DNA of 37,872 nt from Brevibacillus reuszeri (GCF_002897295.1 NZ_BEXF01000037.1:1-37872), one strand, 5' to 3'. Shown: positions 14,188 to 23,200, counted from the first letter of the stretch. Translations and numbers: made by a program. Notes: generated from the sequence alone by a model not told the origin.

Positions 14188-15870
14188 ATGTTGACACGGT
14201 TTTCGGCGGCGAATCGTACAGAGCTACTAAGGAAAATGACCGTGAACGAATTGGAAGTGCTGGTCATCGGCGGAGGAATTACAGGAGCGGGCATTGCATT
14301 GGATGCTGCTCTACGCGGAGTACAGATTGGGCTAATTGAACAAAACGATTTCGGCTCAGGAACGAGCAGCCGCTCAACCAAGCTCATTCACGGTGGCTTG
14401 CGCTATCTCAAGCAAGGAGACGTAAAGCTCGTACAAGAGGTGGGGCGAGAGAGAGCGATCTTGTATAAAAATGCACCGCATCTTGTTGTGGCGGCACCGA
14501 TGCTCTTGCCGATCTATCGGGGGGGAACCTATGGGTACTTTGCCTCTTCAGTGGGCTTGTACATTTATGATTGGCTAGCCGGTGTAGAGCGTCCCGAGCG
14601 CAGAAGAATGGTAAACAAGCAAGAGGCGCTTCGCTTAGAGCCGCTTTTGAAACCAGATGGGCTTAAAGGCGCCGGATATTACTACGAGTACCGCACTGAT
14701 GATGCGAGACTTACGATTGATATTATGAAAACAGCCTTTCAAAATGGAGCGACTATCGTCAATTATGCAAAAATGACCGAGTTTATTTATAAAAACAGCC
14801 GTGTGGTTGGGGTCAAGGTCACCGATCGGATAACGAATGAGGTCTACAGCATTTATGCAAAGCAAATTGTAAACGCGTCCGGCCCGTGGGTAGACGGTGT
14901 GCGGCAATTAGACGGGAGCCTCTCTGGAAAGCGTTTGTTTTTAACCAAAGGTGTCCATCTTGTAGTCGCCAAAGACAGGCTGCCGATCCGCCAATCTGCC
15001 TACTTCGATACACCGGATGGTCGGATGATTTTTGTGATTCCACGCGGTGACATCACCTATATCGGAACAACCGACACCGCTTATCAGATGGAAATGGATC
15101 AGCTGCGTACTACTCAGCAAGACCGTGATTATTTGCTGAAAGCTGTGAATGCCATCTTTCCAGAGGTGAGGCTCAGTCCAAAAGATGTTTGTTCAAACTG
15201 GGCAGGTGTGCGACCGCTAATATATCAGGAAGGAAAAGGTCCGTCAGAGCTGTCCAGAAAGGATGAGATTATCGTTTCTCCGTCAGGCTTGTTCACGATT
15301 GCAGGGGGGAAGCTGACCGGATTTCGTAAAATGGCAGAAAAAGTAATGAATCTGGTCACCAGTGAGCTGGCACAAATGACAGGCAGTAGGTATAAGGGAT
15401 GCAGAACAGACCAAGTGATCGTCACGGGCGGAGAGCGTATGGGGTATCGTGACTATGCTGATTGTAAAAAAGACCTATTGGAACAAGGGATTGCCCGTGG
15501 CGTGGATGCAAATACTGCAGCAGAATGGATCGACCTTTACGGGACGAATACGCTGCAAATTTATAATCGATTAGGCGCAGTTAGAAGAAAGGGCGAGGAA
15601 ATCGAGAAAGAAAAACTGCTGCGAGCACAAATCGCGTATGCAGTGGAGGAGGAAATGACGACGACTGTGGTTGATTTTCTGAGGCTGCGCACGGGTTGGA
15701 CGTATTTTCATGTGAAAAAGGCAGAAGCCAATGCTGAAGGAGTCATTCGTATCATGGGGGAGCAATTAGGGTGGAGCGCGGGTGAATGTGCCAGGCAGCG
15801 AGCCGAAGTGGCTGCTTTGCTGAATGCAATATTTCGTTACCCTGAGAGTGAGGAAGCGTGCAGGGAATAG
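14188..15870 (+). CDS. glpD: Aerobic glycerol-3-phosphate dehydrogenase
   Basis: A 560-residue FAD-dependent, membrane-associated enzyme oxidising sn-glycerol-3-phosphate to dihydroxyacetone phosphate and passing electrons to quinone. The FAD-binding VIGGGITGAGIALDAALRG is near residues 26-44, followed by the GlpD signature SSRSTKLIHGGLRYL near 60-74. The C-terminal DAO-C domain begins around residue 400 (YRDYADCKKDLLEQGIARG). Length matches B. subtilis GlpD (555). The start follows GGAGGGAGAAAAGCG. glpF, glpK and glpP are not adjacent. A terminator follows at 15966. Confidence 0.95.
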   Translation: MLTRFSAANRTELLRKMTVNELEVLVIGGGITGAGIALDAALRGVQIGLIEQNDFGSGTSSRSTKLIHGGLRYLKQGDVKLVQEVGRERAILYKNAPHLVVAAPMLLPIYRGGTYGYFASSVGLYIYDWLAGVERPERRRMVNKQEALRLEPLLKPDGLKGAGYYYEYRTDDARLTIDIMKTAFQNGATIVNYAKMTEFIYKNSRVVGVKVTDRITNEVYSIYAKQIVNASGPWVDGVRQLDGSLSGKRLFLTKGVHLVVAKDRLPIRQSAYFDTPDGRMIFVIPRGDITYIGTTDTAYQMEMDQLRTTQQDRDYLLKAVNAIFPEVRLSPKDVCSNWAGVRPLIYQEGKGPSELSRKDEIIVSPSGLFTIAGGKLTGFRKMAEKVMNLVTSELAQMTGSRYKGCRTDQVIVTGGERMGYRDYADCKKDLLEQGIARGVDANTAAEWIDLYGTNTLQIYNRLGAVRRKGEEIEKEKLLRAQIAYAVEEEMTTTVVDFLRLRTGWTYFHVKKAEANAEGVIRIMGEQLGWSAGECARQRAEVAALLNAIFRYPESEEACRE

Positions 15871-15965
15871 ATACCGTGTTCGTTTGGATCGGGAAAGAAA
15901 TTAGTTTATAGTTCAACTAAGATAGAGCTTTGTTGTTGTCGCTAGAAAAAATGCCAAAAAAGCCT

Positions 15966-15994
15966 AAAAACCGCTAATATTATGGCGGTTTTTT
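15966..15994 (+). terminator. Terminator after glpD
   Basis: AAAAACCGC-N10-GCGGTTTTTT, a symmetric hairpin with A/T flanks on both sides. The remaining 15871-16087 shows no gene. Confidence 0.85.
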
Positions 15995-16087
15995 GTATTT
16001 TTAAAATGCTTTTCCACAGGTAACCAGACAACGAAAACATTTTACAAGGAAAATAAACATAATAGTATATATTTTCAGAATAAAATA

Positions 16088-16116
16088 TTGTGGTTTTTGG
16101 GTACAGCGCGTATAAT
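16088..16116 (+). promoter_or_regulatory. Promoter of the D-peptide hydrolase operon
   Basis: TTGTGG (16088-16093), 17 bases, TATAAT (16111-16116). It leaves an untranslated leader of about 80 bases that is AT-rich and without an obvious hairpin. Confidence 0.6.
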
Positions 16117-16203
16117 TCAACTTGAGTAGCAACTTCAGATAAGCATACTTTTTAAAGTCTAAACTTCAAAATAATAAAATCATAAAAAAGGAGGATGAAT
16201 CAT

Positions 16204-17673
16204 GTGAGAATTGTTATTGCGGAGGTCATGCACGAGACGAATACCTTCTCAAATGTCCCTACTACGCGAGAGCTATTTGAGCTGTGGGAGTGGGCAAGGG
16301 GAGACGACATCCTGAGGGCACATGCTGGTGTTCGCGATTTTCTGGGTGGAATGATTGATGGTGCCAGACAGCGGGATATAGAAGTGGTAGGCGCTTTTGC
16401 CACAAATGCATATCCGGCAGGCACGATTACAAAAGAAACATTTGATGCCATGCAAAATGAATTGCTCGAAGGAATTGCGGATGCAGGAAAGGTGGATGCC
16501 ATTTGTCTGTCTTTGCATGGCGCTGGTGTCGCAGAAGGCGCTGATGATTTGGAGGGTACACTCTTAAAAGCGGTTCGCGAGCAGGTCGGCTATGACATTC
16601 CTCTCATCGTAACGCTCGACTTGCACGGTAATATTTCGGATGAAATGATTGCTGAGGCGGATATTTTGCTGGGGGTTCATCTCTATCCCCACACCGATTG
16701 CTACGAACGTGGCCTCGAAGCCGTAGAGCTGGCTGAGAGAATGGTAAAGGGAGAGCTTGTCCCACGGATGTATCGTGCCGTCTTGCCGCTGATGATTCCT
16801 CCTTCAACGACAAATCTTTCTCCCGCCAAGGATATCAATGAAGCGTGCTATAAATGGGAGCAGGAGCCGGGGATGATTGATTGTGCATTTTTTCACGGGT
16901 TTCCGTACACGGATATTCCAGAAATGAGTGTTACAGTCGTCGCAGTCGCAAACAACGATGCAGAGCTAGCGAAGCGCGCTGCTTTGGATGTTGCGGATTT
17001 GATTTGGGAAAAACGCGAGGAATTCTCTCCGAAGGTATTGTCACCTCAACAGGGACTCGAACTGGCAAAGGCAGCTACCGCGTTTCCTGTGGTATTGAAT
17101 GAAACGTCTGATAACCCAGGTGGTGGAACTCCAGGGGACGGGACATACCTTTTACGTGCAATGCTGGAAGCAGATTTGCAAGATGCCTGCTTTGGCTTTA
17201 TTTTCGATCCGGAGGTCGCAGCATATGCCCATGAACAGGGCGTTGGCGCGACAATCGAGGTGAAGCTCGGCGGCAAAACTGATCAGCTGCACGGAGAACC
17301 GATCGCTCTCAAAGCCTATGTTAAAGCGTTGACTGATGGAAAGTTTATTGTGTCATCTCCGATGGGAAAAGGCACTCCTGTTGATCTGGGAAAATCGGTC
17401 CGCCTACAAGCAAATGGTGTCGATATCCTCGTCTGTTCAGTCAAAACACAAGTGCTGGACGAGCAGGTCTTCCTTCTCCATGGTATAGATGTCACGCAAT
17501 ACAAAATTGTTTGCTTGAAATCGAGCCAACACTTCCGAGCCAGCTTTGAGCCAATCAGCGCGGAAATCATTACAGTAGATTCTCCAGGTTTGACGACATT
17601 ACTGTTCCAAACATTTGATTACCAACGTCTGAACCGACCGATTTACCCGCTCGATCCAGCCACTCGCCCCTAG
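16204..17673 (+). CDS. M81 family (MlrC/microcystinase C-like) metallopeptidase
   Basis: 489 residues. I start it at GTG 16204: the ATG at 16195 abuts AAGGAGG and cannot be used, whereas GTG lies nine bases from it. The N-terminal MRIVIAEVMHETNTFS carries the family HETNTF metal motif (H10, E11). Further likely zinc ligands are in LDLHGN (H141) and HLYPHTD (H159, H163, D165). The C-terminal MlrC domain (LVCSVKTQVLDEQVFLLHGID) is present. MlrC finishes degradation of linearised microcystin; M81 relatives are thought to cleave peptides containing unusual or D-residues. It is the first gene of a four-gene operon with a GNAT, a serine hydrolase and a DppA-type D-aminopeptidase. Confidence 0.88.
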   Translation: MRIVIAEVMHETNTFSNVPTTRELFELWEWARGDDILRAHAGVRDFLGGMIDGARQRDIEVVGAFATNAYPAGTITKETFDAMQNELLEGIADAGKVDAICLSLHGAGVAEGADDLEGTLLKAVREQVGYDIPLIVTLDLHGNISDEMIAEADILLGVHLYPHTDCYERGLEAVELAERMVKGELVPRMYRAVLPLMIPPSTTNLSPAKDINEACYKWEQEPGMIDCAFFHGFPYTDIPEMSVTVVAVANNDAELAKRAALDVADLIWEKREEFSPKVLSPQQGLELAKAATAFPVVLNETSDNPGGGTPGDGTYLLRAMLEADLQDACFGFIFDPEVAAYAHEQGVGATIEVKLGGKTDQLHGEPIALKAYVKALTDGKFIVSSPMGKGTPVDLGKSVRLQANGVDILVCSVKTQVLDEQVFLLHGIDVTQYKIVCLKSSQHFRASFEPISAEIITVDSPGLTTLLFQTFDYQRLNRPIYPLDPATRP

Positions 17674-17756
17674 TACTGACACAATAAACAAAATGAAACC
17701 CCATACTGGAAGGTTCATTAGAAATAGAGATATATGATTAGAGGAGAATGAAATTC

Positions 17757-18578
17757 ATGCGGAGAGACGCCTTAGAATATCGTACGGTGACAACCGCCAT
17801 CGAGATGGTTGAAATGGAAGATTTGCAACGACGTATTTGGGGAGAGAGCAGTGTAACGCCTGTTCCTCAATTAATGGCCGCCATCCACAATGGCGGGGTG
17901 GTCATTGCTGCTTATCATGAGGGGAAGCCAGTCGGCTTTTGCTATGGCTTTACCGGCTTCAGAGAGGGAAAGGTACACATATGCTCGCATATGCTCGGGA
18001 TTCTACCCGAATATAGAGATTGGGGTATCGGGAAGCAGCTCAAGCTCAGCCAGCGTGAATGGGCCATCGCAAATGGCTATGACAAAATGACATGGACATA
18101 TGATCCGCTTGAAGCGCGCAATGCGTATCTGAATCTGTGTAAGCTGGGTGGTCTGGTACGAACTTACTTGGAGTCCTACTATGGCGAAATGGGCGATGGC
18201 ATCAATAAAGGCATGCCAACCGACAGGCTGCTGCTGGAATGGGATTTGAACTCGGACCGTGTTGTAAGCAGTATGAACGGCTCACCCATCGATCGAGTGG
18301 AGTGGAGAGATTATGCTTGTGTGCTTGATTGGGAGCTGAACGGAGAACACCCGCGCCCAGTCAATCGTCTTGAGCTGGGAGAGCATACGGGAATATTGGT
18401 TTCCGTACCTGTTTCGATCCAGCAGCTGAAGAAGGACAATCTCGACGTTGCACTGGAGTGGCGACTAGCCTTGCGCAACATATTTAAGGAAGCGTTTTCA
18501 TCGGGCTATGTGGTCGTCGGTCTTTTGAAAACGGATAAGCCTGTGCACGCCTATGTTCTGGAAAAAGTGTGCGGGTAG
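17757..18578 (+). CDS. GNAT-superfamily protein, two-domain (COG3375-like)
   Basis: 273 residues from the ATG at 17757, ten bases after GAGGAG; the ATG at 17748 is too close to that site. The N-terminal half is a GNAT fold: VVIAAYHEGKPVGFCYGF, then ICSHMLGILPEYRDWGIGKQLKLSQREWA (about residues 76-104) with the acetyl-CoA loop RDWGIGK, then YDPLEARNAYLNLCKLGGL. The C-terminal half (VSVPVSIQQLKKDNLDVALEWRLALRNIFKEAF) is an extension seen in COG3375-type proteins of uncharacterised role. In this operon it may acylate a peptide or amino-acid product, but that is inference. Confidence 0.8.
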   Translation: MRRDALEYRTVTTAIEMVEMEDLQRRIWGESSVTPVPQLMAAIHNGGVVIAAYHEGKPVGFCYGFTGFREGKVHICSHMLGILPEYRDWGIGKQLKLSQREWAIANGYDKMTWTYDPLEARNAYLNLCKLGGLVRTYLESYYGEMGDGINKGMPTDRLLLEWDLNSDRVVSSMNGSPIDRVEWRDYACVLDWELNGEHPRPVNRLELGEHTGILVSVPVSIQQLKKDNLDVALEWRLALRNIFKEAFSSGYVVVGLLKTDKPVHAYVLEKVCG

Positions 18579-18612
18579 ATGAGTAAATAAAAGAAAACCG
18601 AGGAGGCGTGAC

Positions 18613-20037
18613 ATGAAAACGAATGAATGGGGAACGGCATTTGAAGCATACGTGAGTAAGCTGATTGATGAGTTTCAAGTCCCAGGGGCCATCGTCGCAG
18701 TTGCCAAAGAAGGCGAGCTTTTTTACGAAAAATCATTCGGTTATCGAGACCGGGAAGAAAAAGCTCCGATTGATCTTGATACTGTGTTTGGCATCGGCTC
18801 CATTACGAAGTCGTTCACGTGCTTGGCGATTATGCAGCTTCAGGAGGAAGGCAAGCTCTCCATACATGATCCTGTTGTCACTTATTTACCAGAGTTTCGT
18901 ACCAGGGATGAAGCACACACCAAGGCCGTTACCATTCATCATTTCATGACGCATTCACCTGGTTTGCCTCCTCTTCCAGCTCTTATTCCTGCGATGCTGC
19001 CAAGCTTAAAAGCAGATCCGACAGCTGAAGAGTTATTAAAACAGTTTGAAAAGGATTGCAAAGAACCGATTGATACTTATGAACAGCTGATGGCGTATAT
19101 TGCCGAGCACCCATATGAGCTCTTGGGACCACCGGGGACTGAATTTAGCTATTGCAATGAAGCGTATGGCCTACTTGGCGCGGTCATTGAGCGTGTAAGT
19201 GGGAAAAAGTACGAAGCGTATGTGCAAGAGCACATCTTGCAACCACTTGGGATGGATCGATCTGTTTTTTACGTGGAGGAGCTGGGCGAGGATGACAATT
19301 GCACCATGCTGTACACTCCCCGGGTAAAAGATGGCGTGCGAGAAGCATTGCGTGCACCAGGATGGTGGGATTCCCCTTCAATGCTTGCGGCTGGTTTTCT
19401 CAAATCTACCGCACGTGACATGCTTCGCTATGCAGATGTGTATCGGACAGGTGGGGCCTCAGGTGACGTTAGAGTGATTTCGGAGGTGAGTGCTTCACAA
19501 ATGACTGCCCCACATATCAAGACCGATTTGGTCCGTAGCTATGGTTATGGACTTGGAACCCAATCATTCCATGAAAAATATACCTTGATCCAGCATACAG
19601 GAGGTTTAAAAGGGATTACTTCGGTGATGTTCATCATTCCGGAAGCGGGATTAACGGGAGTGATATTGACCAACATGGATGATGCACCGATTTCAAACTT
19701 GGTTCTGGGATTACTAAACAGCTTGTTTGATCGCCCGTTGGAAACGCCATTAGTGACCTTTGCTACTTATGAGGCACCGCTTGCCCGGCTGCAGGAAAGC
19801 AATGGTACGTACAAATCTGGTGAGGGCGATGAGGTGAAAATCCGCTTTGATGAAGAGAATAAGCAACTAGTGCTCGCTGCGGGGGGTGAGGAGCTGCCCT
19901 TACGACCAATTGGTGAGGATTCGTTTTTGCTCAATCGCAATAACATAGATATGCAAGTTTGTTTTGTACGGAATTCGGAAGGACAGGTTAAGCGCTTCGT
20001 GATGGGCGGGCGCCAAATGCCTAAAGTAGAAGCATAG
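18613..20037 (+). CDS. Serine hydrolase of the class C beta-lactamase/PBP-like family
   Basis: 474 residues with the three active-site motifs of the family: S63-I-T-K66 (nucleophile and general base), Y180-C-N182 and H328-T-G-G. Residues 1-370 form the catalytic domain and the last 80 a beta-rich extension (YEAPLARLQESNGTYKSGEG...), as in D-aminopeptidases and esterases of COG1680. No signal peptide is seen, so it probably acts in the cytoplasm on imported peptides, not on the wall. Lying between a GNAT gene and an M55 D-aminopeptidase, it is most likely a D-stereospecific peptidase or amidase. RBS GAGGAGGCGTGAC. Confidence 0.85.
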   Translation: MKTNEWGTAFEAYVSKLIDEFQVPGAIVAVAKEGELFYEKSFGYRDREEKAPIDLDTVFGIGSITKSFTCLAIMQLQEEGKLSIHDPVVTYLPEFRTRDEAHTKAVTIHHFMTHSPGLPPLPALIPAMLPSLKADPTAEELLKQFEKDCKEPIDTYEQLMAYIAEHPYELLGPPGTEFSYCNEAYGLLGAVIERVSGKKYEAYVQEHILQPLGMDRSVFYVEELGEDDNCTMLYTPRVKDGVREALRAPGWWDSPSMLAAGFLKSTARDMLRYADVYRTGGASGDVRVISEVSASQMTAPHIKTDLVRSYGYGLGTQSFHEKYTLIQHTGGLKGITSVMFIIPEAGLTGVILTNMDDAPISNLVLGLLNSLFDRPLETPLVTFATYEAPLARLQESNGTYKSGEGDEVKIRFDEENKQLVLAAGGEELPLRPIGEDSFLLNRNNIDMQVCFVRNSEGQVKRFVMGGRQMPKVEA

Positions 20038-20062
20038 ATCATAATCAGGAGGTGATCTTGGA

Positions 20063-20899
20063 ATGAAGGTGTTTATTTCGTTAGACATGGAAGGGATTTC
20101 AGGACTTTGCGAGGCGGAGGATGTCATCCCTGGCCGCAGGCATTACGAGGCAGGACGACGTTTACTGACGCAGGATGTAAACGCTGCGATAGAAGGGGCG
20201 CTCGACGCTGGTGCTACGCAAATCATTGTAAATGAATCACATGGTCCGATGAACAATATCATTCTGGAAGAGCTGCATCCAGCGGCAGATGTCATCCGTG
20301 GATTTTTCAAGCCGCTCTGCATGATGCAAGGAATTGATGAAAGCTTCGATGCCGCTTTCTTCGTCGGCTATCATGGAAAAGCAGGCACAGGCGATGCTGT
20401 ACTCAATCATACCTTGTCTGGCCTCGCCATTCATCGTCTCGTATTGAATGGAAAAGAGGTTGGAGAAGCAGGGTTAAATGCTGCTGTCGCAGGTGCATTT
20501 GGTGTTCCGGTTGTATTGGTTACGGGAGACTCGCAGACCGCACAGGAAGTCGAGGCGGATATTCCGGGCGTCTTTACCGTTGCAGTGAAAACAGGAATCA
20601 CAGGACTGTCTTCACAGGCAATACATCCAGTTCGCGCACGCGAGATGATTCGCAAGCAGGCAAAAGAAGCTCTGCTTAGCCGGAGTCATGTACAGCCAAT
20701 CGGACAAAAGGCTGAAAATACGATCGAAGTAGAGTTCACCAAGTCGCAGTTTGCCACAGCGGCGAGCTGGATGCCAGGTGTGGAGCTGATCGAAGGGCGT
20801 ACCGTTCGCTTTCATTCAAACAATCTTGTCAGCATGATGCCTGTTCTGCAGGCGATGCTAATGATTACAGGTCAAGTAAACCGGATGATCACCGGGTGA
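20063..20899 (+). CDS. dppA: M55 family D-aminopeptidase (DppA-like)
   Basis: 278 residues. The zinc ligands expected from B. subtilis DppA are all present at near-identical positions: D8 and E10 (SLDMEGISG), H60 (NESHGP), H104 (VGYHGKAG) and E135 (VGEAGLNA). DppA is a cytoplasmic decameric enzyme that removes N-terminal D-amino acids such as D-Ala from short peptides. The start follows CAGGAGGTGATCTTGGA. It is the last gene of the operon beginning at 16204 and is followed by a terminator. No dipeptide permease genes accompany it, unlike the B. subtilis dpp operon. Confidence 0.9.
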   Translation: MKVFISLDMEGISGLCEAEDVIPGRRHYEAGRRLLTQDVNAAIEGALDAGATQIIVNESHGPMNNIILEELHPAADVIRGFFKPLCMMQGIDESFDAAFFVGYHGKAGTGDAVLNHTLSGLAIHRLVLNGKEVGEAGLNAAVAGAFGVPVVLVTGDSQTAQEVEADIPGVFTVAVKTGITGLSSQAIHPVRAREMIRKQAKEALLSRSHVQPIGQKAENTIEVEFTKSQFATAASWMPGVELIEGRTVRFHSNNLVSMMPVLQAMLMITGQVNRMITG

Positions 20900-20926
20900 C
20901 GAATGACCAAATCAGGATGTGAAAAA

Positions 20927-20963
20927 ATGCAGCCACCTTGCATAGATAAGGGGCTGCATTTTT
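20927..20963 (+). terminator. Terminator of the D-peptide hydrolase operon
   Basis: ATGCAGCC (20927-20934) pairs with GGCTGCAT (20952-20959), followed by TTTT. Confidence 0.85.
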
Positions 20964-21022
20964 GTTAGCACGAATTATTAAGTTGCTATTTCAAGATAAA
21001 TATACAGGTGTTAAACGATTGT

Positions 21023-21271
21023 TTAACTACTGAAAAAACTACGGCTGGAGCGCTTTTTCTTGTAATGAGAGCTTCCGTAATACGAGTGTCCCTGCCCGTA
21101 ATGTGATCCATGTCCTTTACGATGTTTATAATCGCTGCTGCTGAATTTTCTGCGTTTGTAGTCGCTGCTGCTGAATTTTCTGCGTTTGTAGTCGCTGCTG
21201 CTGTATTTTCTGTACTTGCTAGATGAAGACGAGTGATTACCCAGTAGATTTCCCAAGAGCTTTTTTAACAA
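21023..21271 (-). CDS. Ser/Tyr/Lys/Arg-rich repeat protein, CotG-like spore coat candidate
   Basis: 82 residues. I choose a TTG start at 21271 because AAGGAG lies eight bases before it; the GTG at 21280 overlaps that site. After a short hydrophobic start (LKKLLGNLLGNH) the protein is low-complexity: SSSSSKYRKY, then the tandem ten-residue unit SSSDYKRRKF, and a His/Gly/Ser/Tyr-rich tail ending KKKRSSRSFFSS. Composition and repeats resemble CotG/ExsB-type spore coat proteins, whose Ser residues are phosphorylated by CotH. This is inferred from composition; no cotH lies in the window. Confidence 0.6.
   Translation of the reverse strand: MLKKLLGNLLGNHSSSSSKYRKYSSSDYKRRKFSSSDYKRRKFSSSDYKHRKGHGSHYGQGHSYYGSSHYKKKRSSRSFFSS
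21120..21213. repeat. Tandem 30-bp repeat inside the CotG-like gene
   Basis: Three copies of a 30-base unit beginning TCGCTGCTGCTG (period 30), the first two almost identical and the third diverged. Each encodes ten residues. Confidence 0.8.
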
Positions 21272-21344
21272 TACAATCACTCCTTGTCGTATGTGTATTA
21301 GCGTATACGAATATAATTGGCTACAGTTTCATATTCTCCTGTGT

Positions 21345-22340
21345 CTATTTCGAATGTATGACGGGTCCGATTCGATCAATCCGATTCGTCCAAATCAATC
21401 CGGAGAAGCCTTGGGGCACGCTTGCTAAATCCTCAGGGCTGTCAAACCCTCGAGAAAAATCGCCACTGCCCGCAACGAGTACAACTCGTGTTTGCTGATG
21501 ATCCATTCTTTCCATAAAACGGTTGGGCCATCCCCATAGCCACGGAGCGATCTGGTCAGGTATATGCAGCTGGGTTTGTGCGCACGCTTGTGGAACATAG
21601 CCTGACCAGCCGATAGCGATATAAGGGATCAGACAGCTTTTTAACGTCGCCTTGGACATCACACGCATTTCTGGCAGTTTGCTATGCAGAGCTTCGACAG
21701 GCTTGTCCCCTCCGTAAACAGTGAGCGTTTCCAAGCGTTCCTGAGGCAAGGCAGCTAAATAACGTGCCAGCTGTTCACCTTCACTCGGATCATTGCTTTT
21801 TATATGAATCAACAGGGAGCGATCGGGAAATGTTTGAAGTACATCGGACAGGGAAGGCATCATTCCAACTCCTTTTCCGCGGAATGGAAAGGTCTTGCCT
21901 CCGTCAGCTGTGTAATTGTAACCAATATCGAGTTTTTGCAGCTCAGCTAATGAATAATCACGAGTAACACCTTCTCCGTTTGTACGGCAGCCAAGTGTCC
22001 AGTCATGAAAAATAGCAAACTGTCCGTCTTTGGTTGGTTGGACGTCCAGCTCGACGACATCTGCACCGGCGTCAAAAGCAGCGCGCATGGACGGGATGGT
22101 ATTTTCCAAATATGGATGCTCTGGAGGGTAAATTCGTTCTGCTGTACAGGTTTCATCTGTTAGGTCTTCCATATGAAAGGTTTGAGACATTCCTCGATGA
22201 GCCAAAAGGAACGGAGAACCAGAAGCCTCACGGGCAAAATAAGAGCTGTTGGTTACGTAAACATATGAGATGAAAATGACCAGTATCCAAAGCCACTTGC
22301 GTTTGAACCACGGTTTTTTCGGTTTATGAGCATTTGTCAT
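21345..22340 (-). CDS. Membrane-anchored glycerophosphodiester phosphodiesterase
   Basis: 331 residues from the ATG at 22340 with AGGAGGCGCCTTTCC upstream. A basic stretch (KKPWFKRKW) precedes one membrane helix (LWILVIFISYVYVT, about residues 14-29), so the catalytic domain faces outside. The GDPD TIM-barrel motifs are present: LLAHRG, ENTIPSM, VVELDVQPTKDG and the catalytic His in IFHDWTLG. It hydrolyses glycerophosphodiesters to glycerol-3-phosphate and an alcohol, for example from lipids or teichoic acids; the product could feed GlpD encoded at 14188. The central part is divergent and the substrate is uncertain. Confidence 0.85.
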   Translation of the reverse strand: MTNAHKPKKPWFKRKWLWILVIFISYVYVTNSSYFAREASGSPFLLAHRGMSQTFHMEDLTDETCTAERIYPPEHPYLENTIPSMRAAFDAGADVVELDVQPTKDGQFAIFHDWTLGCRTNGEGVTRDYSLAELQKLDIGYNYTADGGKTFPFRGKGVGMMPSLSDVLQTFPDRSLLIHIKSNDPSEGEQLARYLAALPQERLETLTVYGGDKPVEALHSKLPEMRVMSKATLKSCLIPYIAIGWSGYVPQACAQTQLHIPDQIAPWLWGWPNRFMERMDHQQTRVVLVAGSGDFSRGFDSPEDLASVPQGFSGLIWTNRIDRIGPVIHSK

Positions 22341-22504
22341 GGAAAGGCGCCTCCTAACGTACCATTGCTGTTTGTTTTGTGATTCTATCAAAACATGTGT
22401 AAAAAGGAAAAGCTTTTCAACGTTATAGGACTTGGCATCATCTAAAAAGACTGGCAAAATATACGAGAGAAAAGATGCTCAGGACGAAGACACAGGGAGG
22501 TTCC

Positions 22505-22750
22505 ATGAAAATAGCGTTGCACCAAATCGCCTATCAAATCGGGATGCACCCTACTGAAATGGCTAAGCTCGTTTTTGAAGGAGAAGTCACAGGAGAAGTG
22601 CCTGACCGAAATCCGCAAGCGAAAGACGCGTGGGTTGATCTTCACTCCCTGAGTAATTTTATTCAATGGAGATTTGATCAGGGGCACTTTGATAAAATGT
22701 TTTACGACAAAGCAATGCGTCACATTAACAAATACTTGCCAAACCGGTAG
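22505..22750 (+). CDS. Hypothetical protein, 81 residues
   Basis: ATG at 22505 with AGGGAGGTTCC upstream. The N-terminal part (LHQIAYQIGMHPTEMAKLVFEGEVTGEVP) resembles a helix-turn-helix/excisionase-like pattern, followed by AWVDLHSLSNFIQWRFDQGHFDKMFYDKAM. No family is recognised. It is 18 bases before the DUF952 gene and probably cotranscribed. Confidence 0.65.
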   Translation: MKIALHQIAYQIGMHPTEMAKLVFEGEVTGEVPDRNPQAKDAWVDLHSLSNFIQWRFDQGHFDKMFYDKAMRHINKYLPNR

Positions 22751-22768
22751 GGTAAAAGGAGTAATAGG

Positions 22769-23119
22769 ATGGACAGCATCATTTATTGCATGGTTCCCAA
22801 AACGTACTGGGAGGAATGGGAGAAACGGGAGCACTATTTGCCTCGTGATTATGAGCAAGAAGGCTTTATTCATGCTACCAAAGGAGACGAGCTGCTTGAG
22901 ATTGTAGCGGATCGCGTCTATCCATCCTTTGACGGGGAGCTGCTTGTGCTCGTTGTGGACGAGACAAAAACCACTTCTCCAATTAAGTATGAGCAAGCAA
23001 AAGATGGTTTGCTCTACCCGCACATCTATGGACCACTTAATCATGAAGCAATCACTGATATCAAAGCGATGCTACGAACAGACGGACATTGGAAGCTCGG
23101 AGCTTCTATACGCTTCTAA
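22769..23119 (+). CDS. DUF952 family protein
   Basis: 116 residues. The family pattern is clear: IIYCMVPKTYWEEW at the start, the signature EGFIHATK near residues 31-38 (GFIHCS in most relatives), LLVLVVDETK and LYPHIYGPLNHEAI near residues 80-95. The biochemical role of DUF952 is unknown; it has been compared to small ADP-ribosyl-type folds but no activity is established to my knowledge. The ATG at 22769 has AAAGGAGTAATAGG upstream. Confidence 0.85.
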   Translation: MDSIIYCMVPKTYWEEWEKREHYLPRDYEQEGFIHATKGDELLEIVADRVYPSFDGELLVLVVDETKTTSPIKYEQAKDGLLYPHIYGPLNHEAITDIKAMLRTDGHWKLGASIRF

Positions 23120-23200
23120 CACATACATAAATCATTCCAGTATCGCGCACAATGTATGGGGTAGTACCTACATATTGTGATGCGAAGGAGTGCTAATTAC

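Noticed and set aside
16195..16203. ATG start of the M81 gene at 16195 (and the similar ATG at 17748 for the next gene)
   Set aside because: Both ATGs touch or nearly touch the Shine-Dalgarno sequence; the starts nine to ten bases downstream are correctly spaced.
22442..23044. 200-codon open frame on the minus strand
   Set aside because: Antisense to the hypothetical gene at 22505 and the DUF952 gene, both of which have good ribosome binding sites; the product looks random.
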